From the NCBI GenBank assembly GCA_041175045.1, contig JBEDFR010000141.1:1-32927 (forward strand): a DNA stretch of 32,927 bases. Direction: 5' to 3'. Source of the stretch: UBA5078 sp041175045. Its GTDB lineage: Bacteria > Pseudomonadota > Gammaproteobacteria > Pseudomonadales > Pseudohongiellaceae. The position numbers and the translations under genes are program-made. The notes beneath the pieces are model-generated. The model did no database searches, was not told the origin of the DNA, and worked only from the letters and a program-made list of their open reading frames with translations. Position 1 is the stretch's first letter; every line of letters starts with the position of its first letter. Positions 1 through 7,834 of the stretch are shown one piece after another.

Positions 1-467
1 GGCACGTCGGTGGGGCGACCCCAGAGTTCACCGCCAATGAAATTGCCCAGACGACCAGCCCCAAGCCCGAAAGGCACCAGCGGCGCAATGAAGTCGAGCA
101 CGGCGAAGTAAGGCTTGTGCAGCTTGCCGGCATACCAGTACAGCGCGGCCATCACGCCCAGGAAGCCTCCATGGAAGGACATGCCGCCTTCCCACACGCG
201 CAGCAGCCAGAGCGGGTCGTCCAGCAGGCGATCGAAGTTGTAGAACAGGGCCGAGCCAATGCGGCCGCCGAGCACGGCGCCCAGGGCGCCGTAGAAGATC
301 AGATCGGCGATCTGCTCGTCGCTCCATTGCCCGGGCTCGCGTGCGGCACGCACCTTGGCCAGCCACCACGCGCCCCCGAAGGCGACGATGTACATGATGC
401 CGTACCAGTGCACCGAGAGCGGGCCGAGCGAGAAGGCGACGGGGTCGAACTGCGGATAGGTCAGCAT
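1..467 (-). CDS. lgt: Prolipoprotein diacylglyceryl transferase, 5' part only
   Basis: Lgt is the inner-membrane enzyme that moves diacylglyceryl from phosphatidylglycerol to the lipobox cysteine of prolipoproteins, the first step of lipoprotein maturation. The first 155 residues are present and the gene runs off the left edge; the family is usually about 260-290 residues. Visible hallmarks are the N-terminal HWYGIMY segment, GGMSFHGGFLGV (the HGG motif with the essential histidine), and GLGAGRLGNFIGGELWGR, the Lgt signature with the conserved Arg and Asn. The N-terminus begins MLTYPQFDPVAFSLGP, as expected, so the ATG at 467 is secure. It lies 212 bases downstream of ptsP in the same direction and appears to have its own promoter (505-533). 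Confidence 0.95.
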   Translation of the reverse strand, partial: MLTYPQFDPVAFSLGPLSVHWYGIMYIVAFGGAWWLAKVRAAREPGQWSDEQIADLIFYGALGAVLGGRIGSALFYNFDRLLDDPLWLLRVWEGGMSFHGGFLGVMAALYWYAGKLHKPYFAVLDFIAPLVPFGLGAGRLGNFIGGELWGRPTDV

Positions 468-504
468 GCGGGGCTACTTGAACGGGAGAGTCTGAGGAGT
501 GGTG

Positions 505-533
505 ATGCTAGCGTCGAGACCCTGGCAAGGCAA
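505..533 (-). promoter_or_regulatory. Candidate sigma-70 promoter for lgt
   Basis: On the minus strand a TTGCCT -35 (528-533) and a TAGCAT -10 (505-510) are separated by exactly 17 bases, ending about 38 bases before the lgt start. The 468-679 interval holds no convincing gene. The call is by eye and untested. Confidence 0.45.
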
Positions 534-679
534 GGCGCAAGACCGCGGGAAGTTGAGGCTGGCGACCACGTCCTTGCGGTGGTCAGCACGCGATACATCC
601 CTGTGCCGCTTCATCTCCTGAAGCCATCCGGCGTTGCATTATCCTGATTTTATTAAGACTTTCTGCCGTGCGGCTCCGC

Positions 680-2953
680 TCAGTTGTTGCGGGAGGTCCG
701 CAGCAGACGATCGACACCGGCGTTGAACAGCGCCATGTCCACGTGGTGACGTACCTGCTGGGCATCGTCCATGACCATGACCTCGGCCAGCAGTTCGCGC
801 GCGGTACTCAGCGGCACACTGCGGATGACGGCTTTCACCTTCAGCAGGGTGGTGGCGTTCATGGACAGGATGTCGAAACCCATGGCCATGAGCAGGATGG
901 CCGCGCCCGGGTCACCCGCCATCTCGCCGCAGATGCTGACCGGCCGATTCTCCAGATGGGCCGCCGAGACCACATGCTGCAAGGCCTGCAGCACTGCCGG
1001 ATGGAAGGACGAGTACAGGCTCGCCACGCGGGGATTGTTGCGATCCACGGCGAGCAGATACTGCGTGAGGTCATTGCTGCCCACGGAAATGAAGTCGACC
1101 AGACGGCACAGGGCGCGAGTCTGGTACACCGCGGCGGGCAGTTCGATCATCACACCGATGGGTGGCAGGCGCACGTCGTAGCCCTCTTCCCGCAGCTCGC
1201 GCCAGGCCCGTTTGATGATGGCGATGGAACCCGTGACTTCCTGCACGTGGGAGATCATGGGCAGCATGATCTGCAGATTGTCGAGCCCGGCACTGGCGCG
1301 AATCATGGCGCGCACCTGGGCGATGAAGATCTCGGGGTGGTCGAGCGTGACGCGTATGCCGCGCCAGCCCAGGAAGGGGTTCTCTTCCTCGATGGGGAAA
1401 TAGGGCAGCGCCTTGTCGCCGCCGATGTCCAGCGTGCGCATGGTCACGCGCTTGGGCGCGAAGGCCTGCAGCTGCTCGCGGTAGATCTCCGCCTGCTCCT
1501 GCTCACTGGGGAAACGTTCGGCCAGCAGGAAGGGCACCTCGGTGCGGAACAAGCCGATGCCCTCGGCGCCGTGGTCGAGCGAGCGCACCACATCGGACAT
1601 CAGGCCGGTGTTCACCCACAGATTCACGCGATGCTGATCGGGGGTCTCGCAAGGCAGGTGGATCAACCCTTCCAGTCCCTTCACCAGCTGCTGCTCTTCC
1701 TTGATGACTTCGCGGTAACGGTTGCGCAGCTGATCCGAGGGATTGCTGTAGACCTGGCCGTTGTAGCCATCCACGATCAGCTCGCGACCATCCAGCTGGC
1801 GGTAGGGCAGATCCACCACGCCCATGGCCGTGGGAATGCCCATGGTGCGCGCGAGAATCGCGACGTGGGAGTTGCCCGAGCCTCTGACCGACACCAGACC
1901 CAGCAGCTTTTCCTTGGGCACCTCGGCCAGCATGGCAGCGGTGAGCTCCTCGCCCACCAGAATGGTGTCGTTCGGGTAGTCCGCCTTCACCACATCGTGG
2001 TCCTGCAGATAGAACAGCACGCGACTGCACAGGTCCTTGATGTCGGCGGCGCGCTCGCGCAGATAGGGGTCCTTCATCAGCTCGAAGGTGCGCACGTGGT
2101 CCATGGCCACATCGGCCAGGGCACCCTGTGCCCAGTTGCCGGCCCGGATGCGTTCCTTCACCTCATGGCCCAGGGCGTCGTCGTCGAGCATACGCAGGTA
2201 GACGGCGAAGAGTTCGCGCTCCTCGGGCCGCAAGCGGGTTTCCAGCGAACTGGCGAGGCGACTCATGTCATCGCGCACCGACTGCAGCGCGCGATCGAAA
2301 AACTCCACTTCCTTTTCCACGTCGGTGCAGACGCGGGCCGGGATGAGGTCGAGATCGGCCGGGGGAAACACCACCACGGCATGGCCGATGGCGACGCCAG
2401 TGGAACCGGCCACGCCGCTGAAACTGGTGTCGGACTTGCGCTGTCCCGACGGACTCATGCCCTGAATGGCGCCCGTGGCCTCGGCGGCGGCAATGACGCC
2501 GGCCAGCTGGGCCGACAGCGTGATCAGGAAGGCTTCTTCGCCCTCATCGAAGCGGCGTTTCTCGCGGTGCTGCACCACCAGCACGCCCAGCACCTTGCGA
2601 TGGTGAATGATGGGCACACCCAGGAAAGAGCTGAACTGCTCCTCACCGGTTTCGGACAGGTAGTGGTAATTGGGATGGGACTGGGCATCTTCGAGATTCA
2701 CCGGTTCAGCGTTGGCCGCCACCAGCCCCACCAGCCCCTCGCCCAGCTGCAGGCTGACATGGCCCACGGCGGATTGCTTGAGGCCTTCAGAGGCCATGAG
2801 CACATGACTGTTGATCTCGGAGTCGAGCAGGTAAACGGAGCAGACCTGGGTGTTCATGGCATCGCGCACACGGGTCACGATGACATTGAGGGCAGACTGC
2901 AGATCCTTCGCAGTGTTCACCTCCTGAACTATTTCACGCAATCGTTCGAGCAT
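680..2953 (-). CDS. ptsP: PEP-protein phosphotransferase of the nitrogen PTS (EI-Ntr)
   Basis: EI-Ntr takes phosphate from phosphoenolpyruvate and passes it to NPr (PtsO) and on to EIIA-Ntr (PtsN), a cytoplasmic regulatory phosphorelay rather than a sugar transporter. The 757 residues match the family. An N-terminal GAF domain (about 1-165, with GEGLVGLVAANAEPVNL) distinguishes it from sugar-PTS enzyme I. The phosphohistidine is H363 in GSGNSHVAILART. The C-terminal PEP-binding barrel shows LFRTEVPFL, IMLPMIS and SVGSNDLTQY. It starts 13 bases after the rppH stop, so rppH-ptsP is probably one operon, the same pairing as in Pseudomonas and E. coli. The long open frame on the opposite strand is a codon-bias shadow. 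Confidence 0.97.
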   Translation of the reverse strand: MLERLREIVQEVNTAKDLQSALNVIVTRVRDAMNTQVCSVYLLDSEINSHVLMASEGLKQSAVGHVSLQLGEGLVGLVAANAEPVNLEDAQSHPNYHYLSETGEEQFSSFLGVPIIHHRKVLGVLVVQHREKRRFDEGEEAFLITLSAQLAGVIAAAEATGAIQGMSPSGQRKSDTSFSGVAGSTGVAIGHAVVVFPPADLDLIPARVCTDVEKEVEFFDRALQSVRDDMSRLASSLETRLRPEERELFAVYLRMLDDDALGHEVKERIRAGNWAQGALADVAMDHVRTFELMKDPYLRERAADIKDLCSRVLFYLQDHDVVKADYPNDTILVGEELTAAMLAEVPKEKLLGLVSVRGSGNSHVAILARTMGIPTAMGVVDLPYRQLDGRELIVDGYNGQVYSNPSDQLRNRYREVIKEEQQLVKGLEGLIHLPCETPDQHRVNLWVNTGLMSDVVRSLDHGAEGIGLFRTEVPFLLAERFPSEQEQAEIYREQLQAFAPKRVTMRTLDIGGDKALPYFPIEEENPFLGWRGIRVTLDHPEIFIAQVRAMIRASAGLDNLQIMLPMISHVQEVTGSIAIIKRAWRELREEGYDVRLPPIGVMIELPAAVYQTRALCRLVDFISVGSNDLTQYLLAVDRNNPRVASLYSSFHPAVLQALQHVVSAAHLENRPVSICGEMAGDPGAAILLMAMGFDILSMNATTLLKVKAVIRSVPLSTARELLAEVMVMDDAQQVRHHVDMALFNAGVDRLLRTSRNN

Positions 2954-2966
2954 GGGCGGGCTTCCG

Positions 2967-3452
2967 TCAGGGGCGTACGAATTGGTTCAGGGGCTTCACC
3001 AGCTCCTTGAGCGCCTGGCGGTAGACTTCCCGCTTGAAGTCGATCACCTGGCTGAGCGGATACCAGAAGCTGACCCACTGCCAGTCGTCGAATTCGGGAG
3101 TCTTGTTGGAGAGAAGATTGATGCGGTGATCTTCGGAACGCAGGCCGACCAGATACCATTTCTGCTTCTGGCCGATGCACACGGGATTGGAATTCTGGCG
3201 GATCAGGTTGCGGGGCAGATGGTAATAGAGCCAGCCGCGAGTGGAGGAAAGCACCTCGACATCAGAAGCCTCGAGACCCACCTCTTCCTTCAACTCCCTG
3301 AACATGGCCTGCTGCAGTCGCTCGCCATGGCGGATACCCCCCTGTGGAAACTGCCAGGCATCCTGACCGATGCGCTTGGCCCACAGCAACTGACCGCGCG
3401 GATTGCAGATGATGATGCCGACATTTGGTCTGAACCCCTGTGAATCTATCAT
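2967..3452 (-). CDS. rppH: RNA 5'-pyrophosphohydrolase (Nudix)
   Basis: RppH removes pyrophosphate from the 5' triphosphate end of mRNAs, which opens them to RNase E decay. The protein is 161 residues. The Nudix box sits at about 38-60, GGIRHGE followed by RELKEEVGL, giving the G-x5-E-x7-RE-x2-EE-x-G pattern, with the family-typical DAWQFPQGG just before it. The start MIDSQGFRPNVGIIICN is the conserved RppH N-terminus. It is the first gene of the rppH-ptsP unit and diverges from the phosphatase gene at 3616. Confidence 0.96.
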   Translation of the reverse strand: MIDSQGFRPNVGIIICNPRGQLLWAKRIGQDAWQFPQGGIRHGERLQQAMFRELKEEVGLEASDVEVLSSTRGWLYYHLPRNLIRQNSNPVCIGQKQKWYLVGLRSEDHRINLLSNKTPEFDDWQWVSFWYPLSQVIDFKREVYRQALKELVKPLNQFVRP

Positions 3453-3573
3453 CTTGCAATCGGTTCCTGGCGATGGAAAGGCATCGTCCGCATTGTTTCA
3501 CAACTGCGAAGGATTGTTCAACGGCGCCCCTGCCGCGGTCAGCGGGGGTGGCAGCCACCTGCGAGGACAGGGT

Positions 3574-3579
3574 TATAAT
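3574..3579 (+). promoter_or_regulatory. -10 box (TATAAT) upstream of the HAD-IB phosphatase gene
   Basis: A perfect TATAAT lies 36 bases before the ATG at 3616, in the rppH/phosphatase divergent gap. I see no good -35 at 16-18 bases, so the promoter may be weak or activator-dependent. Confidence 0.4.
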
Positions 3580-3615
3580 GCGGCCCCTTTTCCTGCATTG
3601 CCCGGTACCAAGCCC

Positions 3616-4299
3616 ATGACCCTGGCCATTTTCGACCTCGACAACACGCTGCTGCGCGGCGACAGCGATCATTCGTTCGGCGACTTCCTCATCAGCAAGG
3701 GGCTCGTCGATCCCGCGCAGCACAAGGCCCGCAACGACTACTTCTATCAGCAGTACAAGAACGGCGGGCTGGACATGGTGGCCTACACGGAATTCGTGGT
3801 CAGCGCCCTCAAGGGCATGACCCGGGCACGACGCGAGGAACTGCATCGCGACTACATGCGGGATTTCATCGAGCCGATGATGCTGCCGGCAGCCGAGGCA
3901 CTGCTGGCGCAGCATCGTGAACGCGGTGATTTTTGTCTGATCATTACAGCAACCAATCGCTTCATCACTGAGCCGATTGCGCAGCGACTCGGCGTCGATG
4001 CGCTGATCGCCACGGATCTGGAAATGGTGAATGACGAATTCACGGGCCGCATCGACGGTATCCCCAGTTTTCAGGCGGGCAAGGTGCAGCGACTGAACGA
4101 CTGGCTGCTGGAGTGGAACGCACGGCGCAGTGCTGACACGCCGGCGCTCAGCCTGCAGGACAGCGTGTTCTACAGCGACAGCTTCAATGATCTGCCGCTT
4201 TTGGAATGTGCGACTCGCGCCGTGGCGGTGGACCCGGACGAGCGTCTGCGCGCCATTGCGCAGAGTCGTGGCTGGGCGGTGATTACACTGCGCGCCTGA
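3616..4299 (+). CDS. hisN: HAD-IB phosphatase, candidate histidinol-phosphatase
   Basis: This 227-residue HAD-superfamily subfamily IB phosphatase begins MTLAIFDLDNTLLRGDSDHS, with the nucleophile D7 and acid/base D9 in DLDNT. Motif II is IITATNR, a lysine is in QAGKVQRL, and the metal-binding motif IV is YSDSFNDLPLLE. SerB-like HAD-IB enzymes hydrolyse small phosphomonoesters such as phosphoserine. The position beside rppH-ptsP matches Pseudomonas aeruginosa PA0335, which from memory was reported as the missing histidinol-phosphate phosphatase; the hisN symbol rests on that context, not on substrate residues. The ATG at 3616 is chosen because the frame continues upstream through the TATAAT box and into rppH. 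Confidence 0.85.
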   Translation: MTLAIFDLDNTLLRGDSDHSFGDFLISKGLVDPAQHKARNDYFYQQYKNGGLDMVAYTEFVVSALKGMTRARREELHRDYMRDFIEPMMLPAAEALLAQHRERGDFCLIITATNRFITEPIAQRLGVDALIATDLEMVNDEFTGRIDGIPSFQAGKVQRLNDWLLEWNARRSADTPALSLQDSVFYSDSFNDLPLLECATRAVAVDPDERLRAIAQSRGWAVITLRA

Positions 4300-4320
4300 G
4301 CCGCTGCGCCGGCGCGGGAC

Positions 4321-4842
4321 TCAGTGCAGCGGGACCAGCGCGATCTCCACGATCAAATCATCGGCAAGCTGTTCCAGCTGTCGCTGCAGGGCATGCACAT
4401 CGAGATCGGCCGGCACGCGCAGCTCGGCCTGCGCGTGAAACAGCGACTCGCCGGACATCGGCGCCGCGGTGCACTGCGTCGCCAGCTCTTCCACGTTCAC
4501 CTGCTGCAGAGCCAGCGCGCGCGAGATTTCCTTGATGATGCCGGGCCGGTCATTGCCCACCAGGGTCAGGCGCAGCGAGCGCTGGCGCGTGCCGGCGTCG
4601 GCGAGTTTCACCTTTTCCACCACCAGACGCAGCACGGGCGACAACTTCTGCAGATCGTCAATGAGAGCGTCGGCATGGGCATCGGCGACACTGACACGCA
4701 GGATGCCCGCAAACTTGCCGGCCAGATGCGCCATGTTGCTCTCCAGCCAGTTGCCGGAATGCCGCGCGATGGTGTCCGCGAGCAGCTCCACGAGGCCGGG
4801 CTTGTCATCTGCGATGACAGTGAGCACAAGATAGGTCGCCAT
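4321..4842 (-). CDS. gcvR: GcvR-like protein with two ACT domains
   Basis: The 173 residues hold two ACT-type ligand-binding repeats: about 3-75, starting YLVLTVIADDKPGLVELLAD, and about 85-170, with LTLVGNDRPGIIKEISRAL. This is the architecture of GcvR, which in E. coli binds GcvA and represses the glycine cleavage operon unless glycine is bound; it has no DNA-binding domain of its own. The gene starts 3 bases after the stop of the molybdoenzyme gene, so the two are probably co-transcribed. gcvTHP lies 11 kb away, but no gcvA-like partner next to this gene is evident. The LysR protein at 7835 is a possible but unsupported candidate. The family fit is good; the regulatory role is inferred. 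Confidence 0.8.
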   Translation of the reverse strand: MATYLVLTVIADDKPGLVELLADTIARHSGNWLESNMAHLAGKFAGILRVSVADAHADALIDDLQKLSPVLRLVVEKVKLADAGTRQRSLRLTLVGNDRPGIIKEISRALALQQVNVEELATQCTAAPMSGESLFHAQAELRVPADLDVHALQRQLEQLADDLIVEIALVPLH

Positions 4843-4845
4843 GGC

Positions 4846-6015
4846 TCAGGCTCCTATCATCACGCGGCGCGGAAACTGGCCGAATTCTTCCCAGTAACTG
4901 ACGCGCTCGGGCAGATCCTCGGCACGTCCCTGCACCAGGCCATTGCTGTCTGTGACACGTGACACCACGGTGTGTTCACCCGGCAGGGCATCGCGCCATT
5001 CGAAGCTGAACAGCTTCCAGGAAAACGGCGTGGCCTGCGGATCGATGGTCGCCTGCTGCCACGGGCCATTGTCGATGCTCACCTCGACACTGCGCAGCGG
5101 CGTGCCGTCATTGAGCACGAAACCACGCAGCGTGTGCACATCGCCTGCCCGGGTGACGCGTACGATGGCGGACTTCAGATTCATCTTCGCCACGGAGTTT
5201 TCCACCCAGCGCTCGGTGTCCCCCACCATTTCACGCTTCAGAGTCACATAGTCGCGACCCATGAAGCGCCCCATGTACCGCGTATCCTGCACGTGGATCT
5301 GCGTAAGCCACTTCACGTTGGCCACCCCGTACCAGCCGGGGGCCAGCAGGCGCACGGGCTTGCCGTGATAATGCGGCAGCGGCTCGCCATTCATTTCGAA
5401 GGCGAGCATGTTGTGCTCGTTCATGGCGTCTTCCACCGACATGCTGCGCGCGAAGGCCTTGGGCACCTTGCGGCCGCGAATCTCCTCCTCGCCGATGTCG
5501 GCGCCGAAGAACACCACTTCCTTGGCTTCGGGCCGAATGCCGGCTTCCTGCAGCAGATCACGCAGACTCACCCCGCGCCAGCGGGCATTGCCGATCAAGC
5601 CGTGAAAAAGTCGACCACTGTTGCCACCACACTCGAAACCCGCGTCGATTTCGACGACGGGTCGCTCGCGCAATTGGGCGAGGGAAAGTTTCACCTCGCG
5701 CTGCACCAGACCCGTCACCTGCAGCTGATAACCAGCACTGTCGATCTCGGGCTGGCCGTAGTGCTGAATGACATAGAAATCGTCATTGGCTGTGAAGAAA
5801 TCATCGATGCGGCGCGTGTCCTGAAAATGCATGGCGCCAGGTCTGACCGGCTGGGGATTGAAGGTATCGGGCACATCGGTGAAGGGCACATCCACTTCTC
5901 CCTGTGCCAGGGCCGGCATCATCCAGTGCGGCACACTGAGTGCGCCCAATGTGACGATGCCTGTGTTGAACGCGCCCTTGAGCAGCGCGCGTCGATCCGG
6001 ATTGTCGGGATGCAT
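4846..6015 (-). CDS. Tat-exported sulfite-oxidase-like molybdopterin oxidoreductase
   Basis: This 389-residue protein belongs to the sulfite oxidase/SoxC family of molybdenum-cofactor enzymes. It opens with a twin-arginine signal (DRRALLKGA, R8-R9) and a probable cleavage site after ALAQ (38), so it should act in the periplasm. The molybdenum-ligating cysteine is C129 in FECGGNSG. LPHYHGKPVRLLAPGWYGV and NVKWL (about 214-237) match the cofactor pocket, and the last about 120 residues resemble the Mo-co dimerisation domain. The start at 6015 has a GGGGGA ribosome site; an in-frame ATG 30 bases upstream lacks one. No cytochrome c or heme subunit adjoins it, so the electron acceptor is unknown and sulfite is only the likeliest substrate. 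Confidence 0.85.
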   Translation of the reverse strand: MHPDNPDRRALLKGAFNTGIVTLGALSVPHWMMPALAQGEVDVPFTDVPDTFNPQPVRPGAMHFQDTRRIDDFFTANDDFYVIQHYGQPEIDSAGYQLQVTGLVQREVKLSLAQLRERPVVEIDAGFECGGNSGRLFHGLIGNARWRGVSLRDLLQEAGIRPEAKEVVFFGADIGEEEIRGRKVPKAFARSMSVEDAMNEHNMLAFEMNGEPLPHYHGKPVRLLAPGWYGVANVKWLTQIHVQDTRYMGRFMGRDYVTLKREMVGDTERWVENSVAKMNLKSAIVRVTRAGDVHTLRGFVLNDGTPLRSVEVSIDNGPWQQATIDPQATPFSWKLFSFEWRDALPGEHTVVSRVTDSNGLVQGRAEDLPERVSYWEEFGQFPRRVMIGA

Positions 6016-6421
6016 GGTGATTCCCCCTGCCCGCAGTCGTTGCAATCATGGCTGCATGCCTGTCACGCAGCGCAGGGACGATAGCACAGCGCTTGGAAAC
6101 TTGTCTGTACATCACAGCCTGACACACTGGCTGGATTCGCCGGGGCAAATTTGGAAAGATCGGTCTGTCCCGTCAGTCTGCGTAACGCGATTTGACACGT
6201 TTCGTGCCTGCAGCCTGACGCTGATGACCCTGATCGAGATCGCTGCCGTAACGCAGGCTTGCTGCCTCTCAAGCTCGACCCGAGTGAGCTGCGCAAGGGC
6301 ATCTGCCACTACCCTTCGGCATGGCCGACCGGCGGGTGTCATGAACCTGCGAGCTGCGCCGCATCATCCAGCCAGGCGTGTGCAATGGCGCGTGCGTCTG
6401 GATGGGCAGGCGGTCACTGAC
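6016..6421. other. 406-base gap without a recognised gene
   Basis: This interval lies between the molybdoenzyme start and the slyD-like stop. All frames on both strands give only short or compositionally odd translations, and I recognise no RNA gene. A TTGACA at 6192-6197 on the plus strand has no matching -10. The gap probably contains the molybdoenzyme promoter, but I cannot place it. Confidence 0.5.
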
Positions 6422-6973
6422 TCAGTGGTGATGGCCGCCTTCGCCGTGGGCGTGACGGTGAGTGATCTCTTCCGGTGTCGCAGGGCGCACGCTCACGATC
6501 TCCAGTTGATAATGCAGCGTGCGACCTGCGAAGGGGTGATTGGTATCGATGTCGACGTTGAAGCGCCCCGCCTTCACCACCAGCGCGCTGCGCACGCCGC
6601 GATCCGTCTGCACTCCCACCACGGTGCCTGGCACCAGCGCCTTGTTGCCTGCCGGCAGATGCAGATGCTTGATGGGCACGCGCAGCAGTGAGTTGGAGCG
6701 GCGCGGCCCGTAGGCCTGCTCCGGCGCCAGCGTAATCTCCAGCGTGTCGCCTGCCTTCTTCCCCGCCATCGCCTGCTCCAGCCCCGAGATCACATTCGCA
6801 TGGCCATGCAGATACAGCAGTGGCTGGCGACCTGCCGATTCTTCCAACCAGCCCGACTTGCTGCCATCTGCCAGGATCTCGCAGAGTTTGTAATGAAAGG
6901 CGACGACGCAATCGTCGCCTATGAGCATCGCTTCCGGGGTCTCGCTGGTCTTTTTCGCTGGTTTTCTGGCCAT
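6422..6973 (-). CDS. slyD: SlyD-like FKBP peptidyl-prolyl isomerase
   Basis: SlyD proteins are cytoplasmic prolyl isomerases and chaperones with an inserted flap domain and a metal-binding tail that supplies nickel to hydrogenase and other metalloenzymes. The 183 residues show the FKBP entry VVAFHYKL, the SlyD hallmark LYLHGHANVISGLEQAM followed by AYGPR, and NHPFAGRTLHYQLEIVSVRPATPEE. A short His-rich tail, HRHAHGEGGHHH, ends the protein; it lacks the cysteines of E. coli SlyD. The ATG at 6973 has AAAGG about 7 bases upstream. An extended -10 promoter lies at 7011-7019. SlyD or a closely related FkpB-type paralogue are the alternatives. Confidence 0.88.
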   Translation of the reverse strand: MARKPAKKTSETPEAMLIGDDCVVAFHYKLCEILADGSKSGWLEESAGRQPLLYLHGHANVISGLEQAMAGKKAGDTLEITLAPEQAYGPRRSNSLLRVPIKHLHLPAGNKALVPGTVVGVQTDRGVRSALVVKAGRFNVDIDTNHPFAGRTLHYQLEIVSVRPATPEEITHRHAHGEGGHHH

Positions 6974-7010
6974 GACTTACCTTTACTGCTGAGTGCTTGG
7001 AATGGCGGCG

Positions 7011-7019
7011 ATTCTAGCA
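7011..7019 (-). promoter_or_regulatory. Extended -10 promoter for the slyD-like gene
   Basis: On the minus strand TGC directly precedes TAGAAT (-10 at 7011-7016, TG at 7018-7019). This extended -10 form can work without a good -35, and it lies 38 bases before the ATG. Confidence 0.45.
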
Positions 7020-7079
7020 AAGATCGAAAGCGTGAAGACAAGCACCTTGCAGTGATGGCGACGGGCAGCCTGACGCAAT

Positions 7080-7108
7080 TTGACTAAAATTTGAGCAAGC
7101 ATTATGGT
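7080..7108 (+). promoter_or_regulatory. Candidate sigma-70 promoter for the small HTH gene
   Basis: TTGACT (7080-7085), a 17-base spacer, then TATGGT (7103-7108). The upstream in-frame ATG at 7104 lies inside the -10 box and so could not be transcribed from this promoter, which supports the ATG at 7245 as the true start and a leader of about 130 bases. Confidence 0.5.
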
Positions 7109-7244
7109 GACCGAGTGTCAGGCAACGGAAGCAAACAAAGAGCAAACTGACCTTGTATTGCCGGAATCGCTCCTCAAAGTGACAGGATCATCGCTGATCA
7201 AGGTCAGCACTAACGTCCGTAGACCACCAGGAAGAAGCCAGAGC

Positions 7245-7538
7245 ATGCCAGATCAACAAGACAAGTTTTCCCCCCTGACAATTCGCGTCAAGGAACACAT
7301 CCGCCGACTTCGTTTGCTCGCAGGTCACTCCATGACCGAAGGCTCCGCTCTGCTGGGAGTTTCCCGCAAGCAGCTGGAAGACATCGAGACGGCTCGCGAT
7401 TATGGCTGCCATCTGGAAGTCGAGCTTCTGGCCAAGGTGAAAGTGGTCTACAAGATTTCTCTGGATGAACTGCTCGGCGACCTGCCAGCAAGCATCAATG
7501 ACGACCTGCTGACTCGCAAGCGTCGTCGCAACGCCTGA
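7245..7538 (+). CDS. Small helix-turn-helix protein, XRE-like
   Basis: The protein has 97 residues from the ATG at 7245, which has an AGGAAGAAG ribosome site; an in-frame ATG at 7104 would give 144 but overlaps the presumed promoter. The segment IRVKEHIRRLRLLAGHS then MTEGSALLGVSRKQLEDIE fits an XRE/Cro-type helix-turn-helix with the recognition helix at GVSRKQLEDIE. The rest, LLAKVKVVYKISLDELLGD, is typical of what follows the HTH in this fold, and the tail is basic (RKRRRNA). It probably binds DNA as a dimer. Its targets are unknown, no toxin partner is adjacent, and it stands alone ahead of a small protein gene with its own -10 box. Confidence 0.75.
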   Translation: MPDQQDKFSPLTIRVKEHIRRLRLLAGHSMTEGSALLGVSRKQLEDIETARDYGCHLEVELLAKVKVVYKISLDELLGDLPASINDDLLTRKRRRNA

Positions 7539-7576
7539 GTTTCTGCGCCTTCGTTCCGGCCACCGGGCCAAATGTG

Positions 7577-7582
7577 TATAAT
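7577..7582 (+). promoter_or_regulatory. -10 box (TATAAT) for the 58-residue gene
   Basis: A perfect TATAAT lies 35 bases before the ATG at 7618, just after the HTH gene stop. A poor -35 (TTCCGG, 7554-7559) sits at 17-base spacing. Confidence 0.45.
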
Positions 7583-7617
7583 GCGCGACCACTTACACGA
7601 CGAGACCAGGAACCGCC

Positions 7618-7794
7618 ATGGCCAGCAAGCCCAAGAAAGACGCTGCACCCGACCACAAGATCAATCTTGCCGAGCAGGTCGAGGCCTTTCTCAAGGCGGG
7701 CGGCACGGTCAAGAAGATACCGTCTGGAATCAGTGGTCAGACCACCACCTCGGGGCCACGGCAGATCGTGCTGAGTCACAAGAGCGGCACCTGA
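7618..7794 (+). CDS. Small conserved-looking protein, 58 residues
   Basis: This short frame encodes a lysine-rich, unstructured-looking N-terminus (MASKPKKDAAPDHK), an amphipathic stretch LAEQVEAFLKAGGTVKKIPSG, and a polar tail. It is supported by an AGGA ribosome site 7 bases before the ATG and a perfect TATAAT upstream. The core pattern, a short helix ending in x-F-L-x-x-G-G-x-V followed by I-P-x-G, recurs in small proteobacterial proteins and resembles part of the Pseudomonas RNA-polymerase-binding protein SutA, but the match is too short to assign that function. There is no signal peptide or membrane segment, so it should be cytoplasmic. Confidence 0.7.
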   Translation: MASKPKKDAAPDHKINLAEQVEAFLKAGGTVKKIPSGISGQTTTSGPRQIVLSHKSGT

Positions 7795-7834
7795 GCCACG
7801 CCCGCGCACGACCTGTCCCTGCCCTCGGTCCCCC

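Noticed and set aside
668..3010. Open frame of 780 codons opposite ptsP (and similar ones opposite gcvP and the ABC exporter)
   Set aside because: Same codon-bias effect; the minus-strand ptsP frame has a GAF domain and the phosphohistidine motif.
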